Assembly: GCA_034211175.1 (NCBI GenBank)
Contig: JAXHUH010000272.1
Location: 1 to 37,136, forward strand
Direction: 5' to 3'
DNA length: 37,136 bases
DNA from: JAXHUH01 sp034211175
GTDB taxonomy: Bacteria; Actinomycetota; Acidimicrobiia; Acidimicrobiales; CAIXPF01
Made by a program: the position numbers and the translations under genes. Within the stretch, counting starts at the first letter, position 1. Each line of letters opens with the position of its first letter. This document shows positions 1 through 7,079 of the stretch, piece by piece. The notes under the pieces were generated by a model, which had not been told where the DNA came from, searched no databases, and worked only from the letters and a program-made list of their open reading frames with translations.

Positions 1-400
1 GTCGTCGCGCCGACTCGTCAGGTAGTTCTCGTGGCAGCCGTAGCTGTTGCCGGCCGAGTCGGTGTTGTTCTTGAACAGGTAGACGACGCCCCGGATGCCC
101 TCCTCGCGGAGGGCGCTGCTCGGCGGAGGAGAGAAGCCCCTCGAGGATGCGCTCGCCGGCCTTGTCGTGGACGACCAGGTCATGGATCGAGTCGCACTCG
201 GGCGTGGCGTACTCGGGGTGGGAACCGACGTCGAGGTACAGCCGCGCGCCGTTGGCCAGGAACACGTTCGACGAACGACCCCACGACACGACTCGACGGA
301 ACAGGTCGCGGGCGACCTCGTCCGGGCTCAGCCGCCGCTGGCCACGAAGCGTGCACGTCACCCCGTACTCGTTCTCGAGGCCGAAGATCCGTCGATCCAT
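1..400 (-). CDS. pafA: PafA Pup-protein ligase, N-terminal part, cut by window edge and frameshifted
   Basis: PafA attaches the C-terminal glutamate of Pup to substrate lysines. The first about 95 codons (MDRRIFGLENEYG...) match the family's glutamine-synthetase-like start, with Glu9 and the catalytic Asp57 in LYLDVGSHPEYATPEC. Near position 111-113 the frame breaks: the plus strand has GGG where two G would keep the frame. Reading then resumes in another frame as LREEGIRGVVYLFKNN, then TDSAGNSYGCHENYL, which is again classic PafA. One extra base therefore explains the break. It may be a sequencing error or a real lesion; the rest of the gene lies outside the window. The start is ATG at 400, preceded by TAGGTT and 7 nt. 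It is the last member of the proteasome locus, separated from prcA by an opposite-strand gene. Identity is secure; integrity is unknown. Confidence 0.85.
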   Translation of the reverse strand, partial: MDRRIFGLENEYGVTCTLRGQRRLSPDEVARDLFRRVVSWGRSSNVFLANGARLYLDVGSHPEYATPECDSIHDLVVHDKAGERILEGLLSSAEQRPPRGGHPGRRLPVQEQHRLGRQQLRLPRELPDESARR

Positions 401-407
401 GGGCGTC

Positions 408-413
408 AACCTA
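408..413 (-). promoter_or_regulatory. -10 element of a leaderless pafA promoter
   Basis: The minus strand reads TAGGTT, then seven bases, then the pafA ATG at 400. No Shine-Dalgarno sequence fits between. A TANNNT hexamer ending 7 nt before the start codon is the arrangement known for leaderless actinobacterial mRNAs. This implies pafA has its own promoter. Confidence 0.45.
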
Positions 414-505
414 GCCCTGAAGGTTCCCGGCCAACCCGACCGGCCGGGCCCGACCGCCCCGGTGCCGCTCGCCGCAGCGTCGGCCCGCCGGCCGGGCCCG
501 GACGG

Positions 506-511
506 TATCGT
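506..511 (+). promoter_or_regulatory. -10 element upstream of the DUF2007-like gene
   Basis: TATCGT ends seven bases before GTG 519. There is no ribosome binding site before that GTG, so a leaderless transcript is likely. The element decides between starts 519 and 534. Confidence 0.4.
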
Positions 512-518
512 GACCGCG

Positions 519-923
519 GTGGCTCGATCCCCGATGGTTCACGTGGCGACCGCGCCGAACGCCGTGCACGCCCGGATCATCGCGGCGCGGCTCGGTTCCG
601 AGGGGATCGTGTGGACGCTGCGTGGCGAGGACAGCATCTATCCGTGCGGCGCCGTCGACGTCCTGGTGTCGGCCGAGGACGCCGGCCGGGCGAGTGAGCT
701 GCTCCTGGCCGACGAGGTCGAGTCCGCCTTCGGTGACGACGACACCCTCGACGCCGGTCGCGATGCCGGCGGCGCGCTCGGCCCGGTCGCACCCGTGCGG
801 GCGACGACGTGGCTGCTCGTCGCGGTCGCACTGGCCATCCTGGTCAGCCTGACCGTGAGCCGGGTCGTCATGACCAGCGAGGCGGCCCGCCCGGCGGGAA
901 CGCCGACCGACGTCCAGCCCTGA
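519..923 (+). CDS. DUF2007-like small protein with C-terminal membrane helix
   Basis: The protein has about 134 residues. Its first 65 residues (HVATAPNAVHARIIAARL, SEGIVWTLRGED, VDVLVSAEDAGRASELL) look like the DUF2007 'putative signal transducing protein' fold, a small alpha/beta domain of unknown role. A low-complexity Asp/Gly/Ala linker follows, then one hydrophobic helix (TTWLLVAVALAILVSLTV) near the C-terminus, so it is probably tail-anchored with the domain in the cytoplasm. I chose GTG at 519 because TATCGT ends 7 nt before it (506-511), as in a leaderless mRNA; ATG at 534 is the alternative and gives 129 residues. It is divergent from pafA and convergent with prcA, breaking the usual proteasome gene order. 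Any link to the proteasome is only positional. Confidence 0.7.
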   Translation: MARSPMVHVATAPNAVHARIIAARLGSEGIVWTLRGEDSIYPCGAVDVLVSAEDAGRASELLLADEVESAFGDDDTLDAGRDAGGALGPVAPVRATTWLLVAVALAILVSLTVSRVVMTSEAARPAGTPTDVQP

Positions 924-944
924 GGCCGCACTGGCCGAGCGTCG

Positions 945-956
945 ACCCGGCCGGGT
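945..956. terminator. 12-bp palindrome between convergent genes
   Basis: ACCCGGCCGGGT is a perfect palindrome in the 61 bp between the stops of the DUF2007-like gene and prcA. It could form a short stem in transcripts from either side. No U-tract follows, so a role in termination is a guess. Confidence 0.25.
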
Positions 957-984
957 TCGCGGCCGCGTCGTCCGGATGGGCCGC

Positions 985-1659
985 TCAGAGCAGGTCTTCG
1001 AGCTCCTGGCCCTCGATCCTGCGGAACGCCCGCCGGGGTGCGTCCCGGTCGAGGACCGCGACCTCGAGGTCGGTGGCACCCAGGGTCCGCCCACTGCCGC
1101 TGAGCGCAGCCACCGCGGCGGACAGGGCGCCGCGGAGGTCGAGCCCCTCCGACCACGAGCCCTGGAGCCGTTCGGTGATGGCGTCGGCATCGCCGCCGAG
1201 GACGATGAAGTGGTTCTCGTCGACGACCGTGCCGTCGTAGAGGATGTGGAAGAGCTGGTCGGAGCCCGGGCTGGCCGTCACCTCGGCCACCAGGATCTCG
1301 ACCTCCATCGGCTTCATCTCGTGGGTGAAGATCTGGCCGAGGATCTGGGCGTACTGGTTGGCCAGGCTCCGGGCGTCGACGTCCTCGCGGCTGTAGGAGT
1401 AGCCCTTGAGGTCGGCGTGACGCACGCCGGCGATGCGGAGCTGGTCGAACTCGTTGTAGCGGCCGACGCCGGCGAACGCGATGCGGTCGTAGATCTCGGA
1501 GACCTTGCGCAGCGTGTTCGACGTGGTCTCGGCACAGACGAGGATCCCGTCGTCGAACACGAGCCCCGCCAGGCTGCGGCCCCGAGCGATGCCCTTCCGC
1601 GCGTAGTCCGCGCGGTCCTTCATCATCTGCTCGGGCGCCACGTAGAACGGCATCGACAT
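985..1659 (-). CDS. prcA: Proteasome alpha subunit PrcA
   Basis: PrcA forms the outer heptameric rings of the 20S core and docks Mpa. The 224-residue protein starts MSMPFYVAPEQMMKDRADYARKGIARGRS, the conserved alpha N-terminal segment with the gating tail and the KGIARG motif, and continues with SNTLRKVSEIYDRIAFAGVG and YSREDVDARSLANQYAQ. It ends with DAPRRAFRRI plus a short acidic tail; it lacks the longer C-terminal tail of the mycobacterial protein. The start is ATG at 1659, with GAGGAA about 9 nt upstream. It lies 154 bp downstream of prcB, an unusually wide gap for this pair, and that gap holds two perfect hairpins. Confidence 0.97.
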   Translation of the reverse strand: MSMPFYVAPEQMMKDRADYARKGIARGRSLAGLVFDDGILVCAETTSNTLRKVSEIYDRIAFAGVGRYNEFDQLRIAGVRHADLKGYSYSREDVDARSLANQYAQILGQIFTHEMKPMEVEILVAEVTASPGSDQLFHILYDGTVVDENHFIVLGGDADAITERLQGSWSEGLDLRGALSAAVAALSGSGRTLGATDLEVAVLDRDAPRRAFRRIEGQELEDLL

Positions 1660-1749
1660 GATGGAGCTTCCTCAGCGGGTCACGATGGGAGGACGACGTA
1701 CGGCGAGCCGGGCCGGCGCACCGCGGAACACGTGGGCACCGAAGGCTCG

Positions 1750-1766
1750 GCCGGGCACGGCCCGGC
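1750..1766 (-). terminator. Hairpin 2 in the prcB-prcA gap
   Basis: GCCGGGC-ACG-GCCCGGC is a perfect 7-bp stem with a 3-nt loop. On the transcribed minus strand it follows the stronger hairpin at 1776-1798. No U-tract follows. It may be an attenuator, a partial terminator, or an RNA processing or stability element. Confidence 0.4.
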
Positions 1767-1775
1767 GAAACCTAG

Positions 1776-1798
1776 CGCGTCGGTCGAGGACCGACGCG
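1776..1798 (-). terminator. Strong 10-bp hairpin in the prcB-prcA gap
   Basis: CGCGTCGGTC-GAG-GACCGACGCG is a perfect 10-bp inverted repeat with a 3-nt loop, starting 16 nt after the prcB stop codon. A second hairpin follows 9 nt further on in the direction of transcription. The position suggests partial termination or transcript protection between the beta and alpha genes. Confidence 0.45.
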
Positions 1799-1813
1799 GC
1801 GTCGGGCGCCGGC

Positions 1814-2653
1814 TCACCCGCCGGGCGCGGGATCGACGGAGGGGGGCGGTCCGGACGGCGGGACCGGTGCGCCGGTGGCCGGTGAGAGTTCGCTGACCAG
1901 GCGCTCGACCCGCTCACGCAGATCGTCGTCGGTGAGGCGCTCGAAGCCGCTGTCGGTGATCGTGGCGATCACCGGGAAGATGCCTCGGACGAGGTCGGGC
2001 CCGCCGGTCGCGGAGTCGTCGTCGGCTGCCTGGAACAGGGCCAGGAGGCTCAGGTCGACGGCTTCGTCGGCGCTCATCCCCTCGCGGAAGCCGAGCTTCA
2101 CGACGGTGGAGGCGTAGATCGAGCCCGAACCGGAACCGGCGTAGTTCGTGTCCTCGTAGCGCCCGCCGGTCACGTCGTACTGGAACAGGCGGCCCTCGCC
2201 CCGGCGGCGGTCGTAGCCGGCGAAGAGCGGGACGACGACGAAGCCCTGGATGGCCATCGGCAGGTGGCCCCGGACCATGGCGGCCAGCTGGTTGGCCTTG
2301 CCCTCGAGGCTGAGCTCGGAGCCCTCGACCTTCTCGTAGTGCTCGAGCTGGAGCTGGAAGAGCTTGACCATCTCCATCGCCGGGCCGGCTGCGCCGGCGA
2401 TGGCCACACCGCTGTAGCGGTCCGCGGGGCAGACCTTCTCCATGTCGCGGTGGGCGATCACGTTGCCGGCGGTTGCCCGGCGGTCCCCCGCCATCACGAC
2501 ACCGCCTGCGAAGCGGATGGCGATGACGGTCGTGCCATGGGTGACATCGATCGAGCTGGCGTCCCCCGGCGGCGCCGCCGGGGTCAGGCCCGCCCGCCGC
2601 ACCAGGGCGGCGAAGTCCGGTCCGGGATCGTCACCGACGTTGAAGAAGGGCAT
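1814..2653 (-). CDS. prcB: Proteasome beta subunit PrcB
   Basis: PrcB carries the proteolytic sites of the 20S core and is made as a precursor that cleaves itself before a threonine. The sequence THG|TTVIAIRFAGGVVMAGDRRAT shows the Gly-Thr cleavage site; Thr41 in this model would become Thr1, and DDDSATGGPDLVRGIFP near residues 215-231 is a family signature. I chose ATG at 2653 (MPFFNVGDDPG), which gives 279 residues and a 40-residue propeptide. ATG at 2725 would give a 64-residue propeptide. The mycobacterial propeptide is near 57, so both are possible, and neither start has a well-placed ribosome binding site. The Pro/Gly-rich C-terminal tail (APVPPSGPPPSVDPAPGG) is longer than usual. It lies directly downstream of pup. 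Confidence 0.95.
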   Translation of the reverse strand: MPFFNVGDDPGPDFAALVRRAGLTPAAPPGDASSIDVTHGTTVIAIRFAGGVVMAGDRRATAGNVIAHRDMEKVCPADRYSGVAIAGAAGPAMEMVKLFQLQLEHYEKVEGSELSLEGKANQLAAMVRGHLPMAIQGFVVVPLFAGYDRRRGEGRLFQYDVTGGRYEDTNYAGSGSGSIYASTVVKLGFREGMSADEAVDLSLLALFQAADDDSATGGPDLVRGIFPVIATITDSGFERLTDDDLRERVERLVSELSPATGAPVPPSGPPPSVDPAPGG

Positions 2654-2733
2654 CACGGCGGTCGAGGCTATCCGACCTCCCGCCGTCCGTTGCGACCCTC
2701 CGTCGGCGTGGTTCCGAACCACCATGGGTGGCG

Positions 2734-2931
2734 CTACTCACCACCCTTCTGGATGTACGACTTCACGAAGTCCTCGGCGTTGGTCTCGAGGACGTCGTCG
2801 ATCTCGTCGAGGAGGTCGTCGAGCTCAGCCTTGAGCTTCTCGCCGGTCTCGGATCGACCGGGCGTCTCCTCGACATCCTCCTCCTCGACTCGCTCGGAGG
2901 ACTGCTTCCGGACCTGTTCTCGTTCAGCCAT
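2734..2931 (-). CDS. pup: Prokaryotic ubiquitin-like protein Pup
   Basis: Pup is the degradation tag for the proteasome. The 65-residue protein is mostly charged and intrinsically disordered, with an Arg/Glu-rich N-terminal half that Mpa engages. The C-terminal helix region LDDLLDEIDDVLETNAEDFV is the part bound by Mpa, PafA and Dop. It ends SYIQKGGE. The terminal residue is encoded Glu rather than Gln, so no deamidation by Dop is needed before ligation. The start is ATG at 2931 with a G-rich site (GGGGG) about 5 nt upstream. It is followed closely by prcB. Confidence 0.98.
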   Translation of the reverse strand: MAEREQVRKQSSERVEEEDVEETPGRSETGEKLKAELDDLLDEIDDVLETNAEDFVKSYIQKGGE

Positions 2932-2968
2932 TCGAACCCCCGTGTCCTGGGCGGCGGTGCCGTGGCGG

Positions 2969-2990
2969 CGTGACCCGCCCCTCGGTCACG
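2969..2990 (-). promoter_or_regulatory. Inverted repeat spanning the dop stop codon, before pup
   Basis: CGTGACC-CGCCCCTC-GGTCACG is a perfect 7-bp inverted repeat with an 8-nt loop. It covers the dop stop codon (2986-2988) and lies 38 nt before the pup start. It could separate dop and pup messages or stabilise the pup RNA, since Pup is needed in excess. The role is inferred. Confidence 0.35.
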
Positions 2991-4500
2991 AGCCAAGCCT
3001 GCGCAGCAGCTCGGCCGAGGTCTCGCACTCGTCCAGCAGACTACCTACGTGCGCTGCCGTTCCACGGGTCGGCTCCATCATCGGCACCCGACGCAGCGGG
3101 TCGTCACCGACGTCGAAGACGATGGAGTCCCAGTTCGCGGCGACGATGTCCTTCGCCCACCGCTTGAGGCACCGACCGCGGAAGAACGCCCGGGTGTCGG
3201 GCGGCGGGTCGTCGACCGCGGCCTCGACCTCGTCGTCGTCGACGATCGTCTCCATGTCGAGACGGGCGAACAGCGAGCGGTTCGGGCGCAGATCGTGGTA
3301 CTGCAGGTCCATGGCCGCCAGGCGGTGGTCGTCCCACCCGAGGCCGTGGCGCTCGCGGTAGGCCGACATGAGGCGGTGCTTGGCCACCCAGTCGAGCTGG
3401 TCCGCCAGCGTCGACGGGTCGGACTCGAGCCCCGTGAGGACGTGCTCCCAGCGGCGCAGCACGTCCTCGCCGACCTCCTGGCCGACGACCTCGAGGCCCT
3501 GGGACTCGGCGTACTTCTTCGCCCGGTCCAGCAGCTCCCACTGGACCTCGAGCGCCGTGATCGTGGTGCCGTCGTCGAGCGGCAGCGCCAGGGAGAGGTC
3601 GAGGTCGTAGGACACGTGGCGCATCGCCTGGACCGGCGCCGCGAACGCGAACGTGCGGGGCAGGAAGTCGTCCTCGATCATCGACAGGACGATGGAGGTC
3701 GTGCCGACCTTGAGGAGCGTGGCCACCTCGGACAGGTTGGCGTCGCCGACGATGACGTGGAGCCGGCGGTACTTCTGGGCGTCCGCGTGGGGCTCGTCGC
3801 GGGTGTTGACGATCGGCCGCTTCAGCGTCGTCTCGAGCCCGACCTCCTCCTCGAAGAAGTCGGCCCGTTGGCTGAGCTGGAACGGAACGTCGGCGGAGGT
3901 GAGCCCGATGGCCTCGGTGCCGACCTTGCCCGCCCCGCAGAAGATCTGGCGCGTGATGAAGTGGGGCATCACGTGCTGGACGATCCGCGAGAACGGCGTC
4001 GTGCGGTCCATGAGGTAGTTCTCGTGGCAGCCGTACGAGTTGCCCTTGCGGTCCGAGTTGTTCTTGTAGACGACGACCTCGGAGTCGCCGGGCAGGACGC
4101 GGGCCGCGGCCACCATCGACCGCTGGAGGATGACCTCGGCCGCCCGGTCGTAGAGCACGACCGACCGGGCGTTGGTGCACTCCGGCGTGGACAGCTCCGG
4201 GTGCGCGTGATCGACGTAGTAGCGGGCGCCGTTGGTGAGCACGGCGTTGACCAGGTGGGTCTCGACCTCCGGCGCCATGGCGCCGACGGGGTTGGTTCCC
4301 CGGGCGTCGACGCCGGGGGTCTCGTCCTCGAAGTCCCAGCCGACGCGGGGCGCCGCACCGCTCGGTGCGCCGACCTGTTCGAGCTCGTTGACGTAGGCGT
4401 TGATCAGGATCGACGACGCGGCGATCGGGTTGGAGTCGGCGCCGCCGGGCACGATGATGCCGTACTCGGTCTCGATGCCGCAGATCTTCGGAACAGCCAC
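2986..4500 (-). CDS. dop: Dop, Pup deamidase/depupylase
   Basis: Dop is the PafA paralogue that removes Pup from substrates and, where Pup ends in Gln, deamidates it. The 504 residues match the family. GIETEYGI near residue 8 gives the metal-binding glutamates, ARYYVDHAHPELSTPEC carries the catalytic Asp97, and VVYKNNSDRKGNSYGCHENYL and PIVNTRDEPHADAQKYRRLHVIVGDANLSE are shared with PafA. The insertion at about residues 42-72 (Dop-loop) distinguishes it from PafA. Because Pup ends in Glu here, depupylation is the expected main role. The start is GTG at 4500. TAGGGT ends 6 nt before it, which suggests its own leaderless promoter; the AGGG could alternatively serve as a weak ribosome binding site. 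It lies 60 bp downstream of mpa. Confidence 0.95.
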   Translation of the reverse strand: MAVPKICGIETEYGIIVPGGADSNPIAASSILINAYVNELEQVGAPSGAAPRVGWDFEDETPGVDARGTNPVGAMAPEVETHLVNAVLTNGARYYVDHAHPELSTPECTNARSVVLYDRAAEVILQRSMVAAARVLPGDSEVVVYKNNSDRKGNSYGCHENYLMDRTTPFSRIVQHVMPHFITRQIFCGAGKVGTEAIGLTSADVPFQLSQRADFFEEEVGLETTLKRPIVNTRDEPHADAQKYRRLHVIVGDANLSEVATLLKVGTTSIVLSMIEDDFLPRTFAFAAPVQAMRHVSYDLDLSLALPLDDGTTITALEVQWELLDRAKKYAESQGLEVVGQEVGEDVLRRWEHVLTGLESDPSTLADQLDWVAKHRLMSAYRERHGLGWDDHRLAAMDLQYHDLRPNRSLFARLDMETIVDDDEVEAAVDDPPPDTRAFFRGRCLKRWAKDIVAANWDSIVFDVGDDPLRRVPMMEPTRGTAAHVGSLLDECETSAELLRRLGS

Positions 4501-4506
4501 GTCTCG

Positions 4507-4512
4507 ACCCTA
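4507..4512 (-). promoter_or_regulatory. -10 element upstream of dop
   Basis: The minus strand reads TAGGGT, six bases, then the dop GTG at 4500. This would give a leaderless or nearly leaderless dop transcript inside the locus. Confidence 0.35.
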
Positions 4513-4560
4513 CCCCTACCGGTGTTGATCAGTCGTCGGGACCGAGGTCCCGACGACCGG

Positions 4561-6420
4561 TCACAGGTACTGGCCGGTGGCGACCCGTTCGATGGCCCGA
4601 CCGCCCGAGGCCTCCTCGGCGTCGTCCTGCGTGATGAGCGTGCGCACGTAGACGATGCGCTCGCCCTTCTTGCCGGAGATCTTCGCCCAGTCGTCCGGGT
4701 TGGTCGTGTTGGGCAGGTCCTCGTGCTCCTTGTACTCCTGCTTGATGGAGGCGACGAGGTCCTCGGTGCGCACGCCGTGCGCACCGCCTTCGATGATCCG
4801 CTTGATGGCCCGCTTCTTGGCCCGGCGGACGATGTTCTCGATCATGGCTCCGGACGAGAAGTCCTTGAAGTACATGATCTCCTTGTCACCGTTCTGGTAG
4901 GTGACCTCGAGGAACTGGTTCGCCTCGTCGGAGCGGTACATCTCCTCGACCGTGACGTCGATCATCGCCGCGACGGCCTTGTTGCGGTCGCCGCCGCCGA
5001 AGCGGTCGATCTCGTCGGCGTCGAGTGGCACGCCGTCGTGGAGGTACCGGGCGAAGATCGCCCCGGCGGCCGTGACGTCCGGGCGCTCGATCTTGATCTT
5101 CACGTCGAGGCGGCCCGGCCGCAGGATCGCCGGATCGATCAGGTCCTCGCGGTTTGAGGCGCCGATCACGATGACGTTCTTCAGCGTCTCGACGCCGTCG
5201 ATCTCCGCCAGGAGCTGCGGCACGATCGTCGACTCCATGTCGGAGCTGATACCGCTGCCCCGGGTGCGGAAGAGCGACTCCATCTCGTCGAAGAAGACGA
5301 TGACGGGCCAGCCCTCCTCCGACTTCTCCCGGGCCCGCTGGAAGACGAGGCGGATCTGACGCTCGGTCTCGCCCACGTACTTGTTGAGCAGCTCGGGGCC
5401 CTTGATGTTCAGGAAGAAGCTCCGGGCCATGTCGTCGCCCGACACCTCGGCCACCTTCTTGGCGAGCGAGTTGGCGACGGCCTTGGCGATGAGCGTCTTG
5501 CCGCAGCCCGGCGGGCCGTAGAGCAGGATGCCCTTCGGTGCCGGCAGCTCGAACTCGGCGAAGAGCTGCTGGTGGATGAACGGCAGCTCGACCGCGTCGG
5601 TGATCTGCTCGATCTGGCTGTCGAGGCCGCCGACGTCCGCGTAGGAGATGTCGGGCACCTCCTCGAGCACGAGCTCCTCGACCTCGGGCCGCGGGAGCCG
5701 CTCGAGCACGAGCTGGGACCGCACGTCCATCAGCAGGGCGTCGCCGGCGCGGAGGCGCTCGGTCGCGAGCTTGTCGGACAGCTCGACCACGCGCTCCTCG
5801 TCGGCCCGGCCGACGACGATCGCCCGACGGCCGTCGGCGAGGAGCTCCTTGAGCGTGACCACCTCGCCGCTCTGCTCGAGCCCACGCGCCAGCACGACGT
5901 TGAGCGACTCGTTCAGCACGACCTCACTCCCTCTCTCGAGGGAGGCGATCTCGATCTCGGGGTGCGCCGCGACCCGCATCTTGCGCCCACCCGAGAACAC
6001 GTCGACCGTGCCGTCGTCGTTGGCGGACAAGAAGGTGCCGTAGGCGGACGGAGGCTGCGTGAGCTTGTCGACCTCCTCGCGGAGGGCGGCGATCTGCTCG
6101 CGCGCCTCCCGGAGGGTGTACGTCAGCTTCTCGTTCTGAGAGATCGCCTGCGCGAGCTGGCCCTTGGTGTCGAGGAGGCGCTCCTCCAGGGTCCGCACCC
6201 GCTTCGGCGCGTCCTGCAGTCGTCGCCGTAGGGCGACGACCTCCTCTTCCATTGCCTTGGCCTGCTCGCGGAGCTCGGCGATCTCCGCCTCCTGAGCTCC
6301 CAAGCGTCGTTCGTACTCGGACCTGTTGACGACACGACCTCCTCGTGCGCCCTGCACCGACCGAGGGGTGGTCTGCGTGCGATCTGGTCTGTGGCCCGAC
6401 GATACACGGGTCCTCCCCAT
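4561..6420 (-). CDS. mpa: Proteasomal AAA ATPase Mpa/ARC
   Basis: Mpa is the hexameric unfoldase that binds pupylated proteins and threads them into the 20S core. In order: an N-terminal coiled coil (about residues 33-120), OB domains (about 125-240, including DDGTVDVFSGGRKMRV and ADEERVVEL), and the AAA module with Walker A GPPGCGKT at 302-309, Walker B VIVFFDEM, and GASNREDLIDPAILRPGRLD. The C-terminus GQYL is the motif that opens the proteasome gate. The model from ATG 6420 has 619 residues, close to mycobacterial Mpa. The start is doubtful: residues 1-30 look non-coding, ATG 6420 has no ribosome binding site, and a perfect AGGAGG (6338-6343) lies 7 nt before a GTC valine codon (6328-6330). 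GTG 6357 and ATG 6252 are alternatives. Confidence 0.93.
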   Translation of the reverse strand: MGRTRVSSGHRPDRTQTTPRSVQGARGGRVVNRSEYERRLGAQEAEIAELREQAKAMEEEVVALRRRLQDAPKRVRTLEERLLDTKGQLAQAISQNEKLTYTLREAREQIAALREEVDKLTQPPSAYGTFLSANDDGTVDVFSGGRKMRVAAHPEIEIASLERGSEVVLNESLNVVLARGLEQSGEVVTLKELLADGRRAIVVGRADEERVVELSDKLATERLRAGDALLMDVRSQLVLERLPRPEVEELVLEEVPDISYADVGGLDSQIEQITDAVELPFIHQQLFAEFELPAPKGILLYGPPGCGKTLIAKAVANSLAKKVAEVSGDDMARSFFLNIKGPELLNKYVGETERQIRLVFQRAREKSEEGWPVIVFFDEMESLFRTRGSGISSDMESTIVPQLLAEIDGVETLKNVIVIGASNREDLIDPAILRPGRLDVKIKIERPDVTAAGAIFARYLHDGVPLDADEIDRFGGGDRNKAVAAMIDVTVEEMYRSDEANQFLEVTYQNGDKEIMYFKDFSSGAMIENIVRRAKKRAIKRIIEGGAHGVRTEDLVASIKQEYKEHEDLPNTTNPDDWAKISGKKGERIVYVRTLITQDDAEEASGGRAIERVATGQYL

Positions 6421-6608
6421 GATGTGCGTCTCGGAGCGGGGGTCTCGGACGACCTATCGCCGTCGTCCCTGGTCGGAGGCGTGTCGCGACGCCGGGATCG
6501 GGGCCCGCCCCGCCCCGCGGGTACCCCGGACGGGGCCGACGATCACCCAGGCGCGCCAGTCGAGGGGGTATTTCGCCGGTGGATGCCGTGAGAATTCGGC
6601 GAGTGGGC

Positions 6609-6614
6609 TAAGAT
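6609..6614 (+). promoter_or_regulatory. -10 element of the ferredoxin promoter
   Basis: TAAGAT fits TANNNT and would give a leader of about 75 nt before the ATG at 6696. I see no convincing -35 hexamer. The 275-bp divergent region 6421-6695 holds little else recognisable apart from TATCGT on the minus strand (6399-6404), which could serve mpa. Confidence 0.4.
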
Positions 6615-6695
6615 CGCCCCTCAGAGCGACCCGTAGCCGCATCGCGGGCGGGTCGCGACGGGAAACTGCCGCAACCAAGATGTGAAGGTCTGTTG

Positions 6696-6932
6696 ATGAA
6701 GGTCTGGATCGATCAGGATCTGTGCACCGGCGACGGGCTCTGCGAGGAGATCGCCCCCGACGTCTTCACCCTGCTGGACGACGGTCTGGCGTACGTGAAG
6801 GACGGGGACAAGGTCCTCAGTGACCCCGCGGGCGCCGAGGCCATCGCGCCCGTGCCGGCCGGCCAGGAGGAGGCGACCATCGAGTCCGCCGAGGAGTGCC
6901 CCGGGGAGTGCATCTTCATCGAGGTCGACTGA
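6696..6932 (+). CDS. Small [3Fe-4S]-type ferredoxin
   Basis: This is a 78-residue soluble electron carrier. Cys10 and Cys16 (DLCTGDGLCEEIAPDVF) are five residues apart, and the last cluster cysteine is in EECPGECIF near the C-terminus. C-x5-C with a distal C-P is the single-cluster [3Fe-4S] pattern of actinobacterial ferredoxins that serve cytochromes P450 and similar oxidoreductases. The extra cysteine in CPGEC is noteworthy and may or may not bind iron. ATG 6696 has GAAGG 7 nt upstream; a TTG immediately before it is not needed as a start. No partner reductase or P450 lies nearby, so its client is unknown. The gene is divergent from mpa and convergent with the DUF4032 gene. Confidence 0.9.
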   Translation: MKVWIDQDLCTGDGLCEEIAPDVFTLLDDGLAYVKDGDKVLSDPAGAEAIAPVPAGQEEATIESAEECPGECIFIEVD

Positions 6933-6940
6933 GGCCGCGG

Positions 6941-6966
6941 CCCCGGCGCCACGAGTTGCGCCGGGG
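6941..6966 (+). terminator. GC-rich hairpin after the ferredoxin gene
   Basis: CCCCGGCGC and GCGCCGGGG form a perfect 9-bp stem around an 8-nt loop, starting 8 nt after the ferredoxin stop. No U-tract follows, as is common for actinobacterial terminators. It also lies downstream of the convergent DUF4032 gene and could serve both. Confidence 0.5.
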
Positions 6967-7079
6967 GCGTGCCACGTCTCGATGACACCGCCCCGAGGGG
7001 GCAACGGGCGCCGACGCGGTCGGCGTCCGCTTCGCGCCCGGGCGGCTTCGAACCACGGCGCGTTGCCGCTCCGCCGTGC

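Noticed and set aside
945..956. Short palindrome as a regulator operator
   Set aside because: It lies between two gene ends with no promoter nearby, so a termination role is the more economical reading; kept only as a weak terminator candidate.
3049..5157. A 702-codon plus-strand open frame opposite dop and mpa
   Set aside because: It is a shadow of two well-supported proteasome genes; no motif is recognisable.
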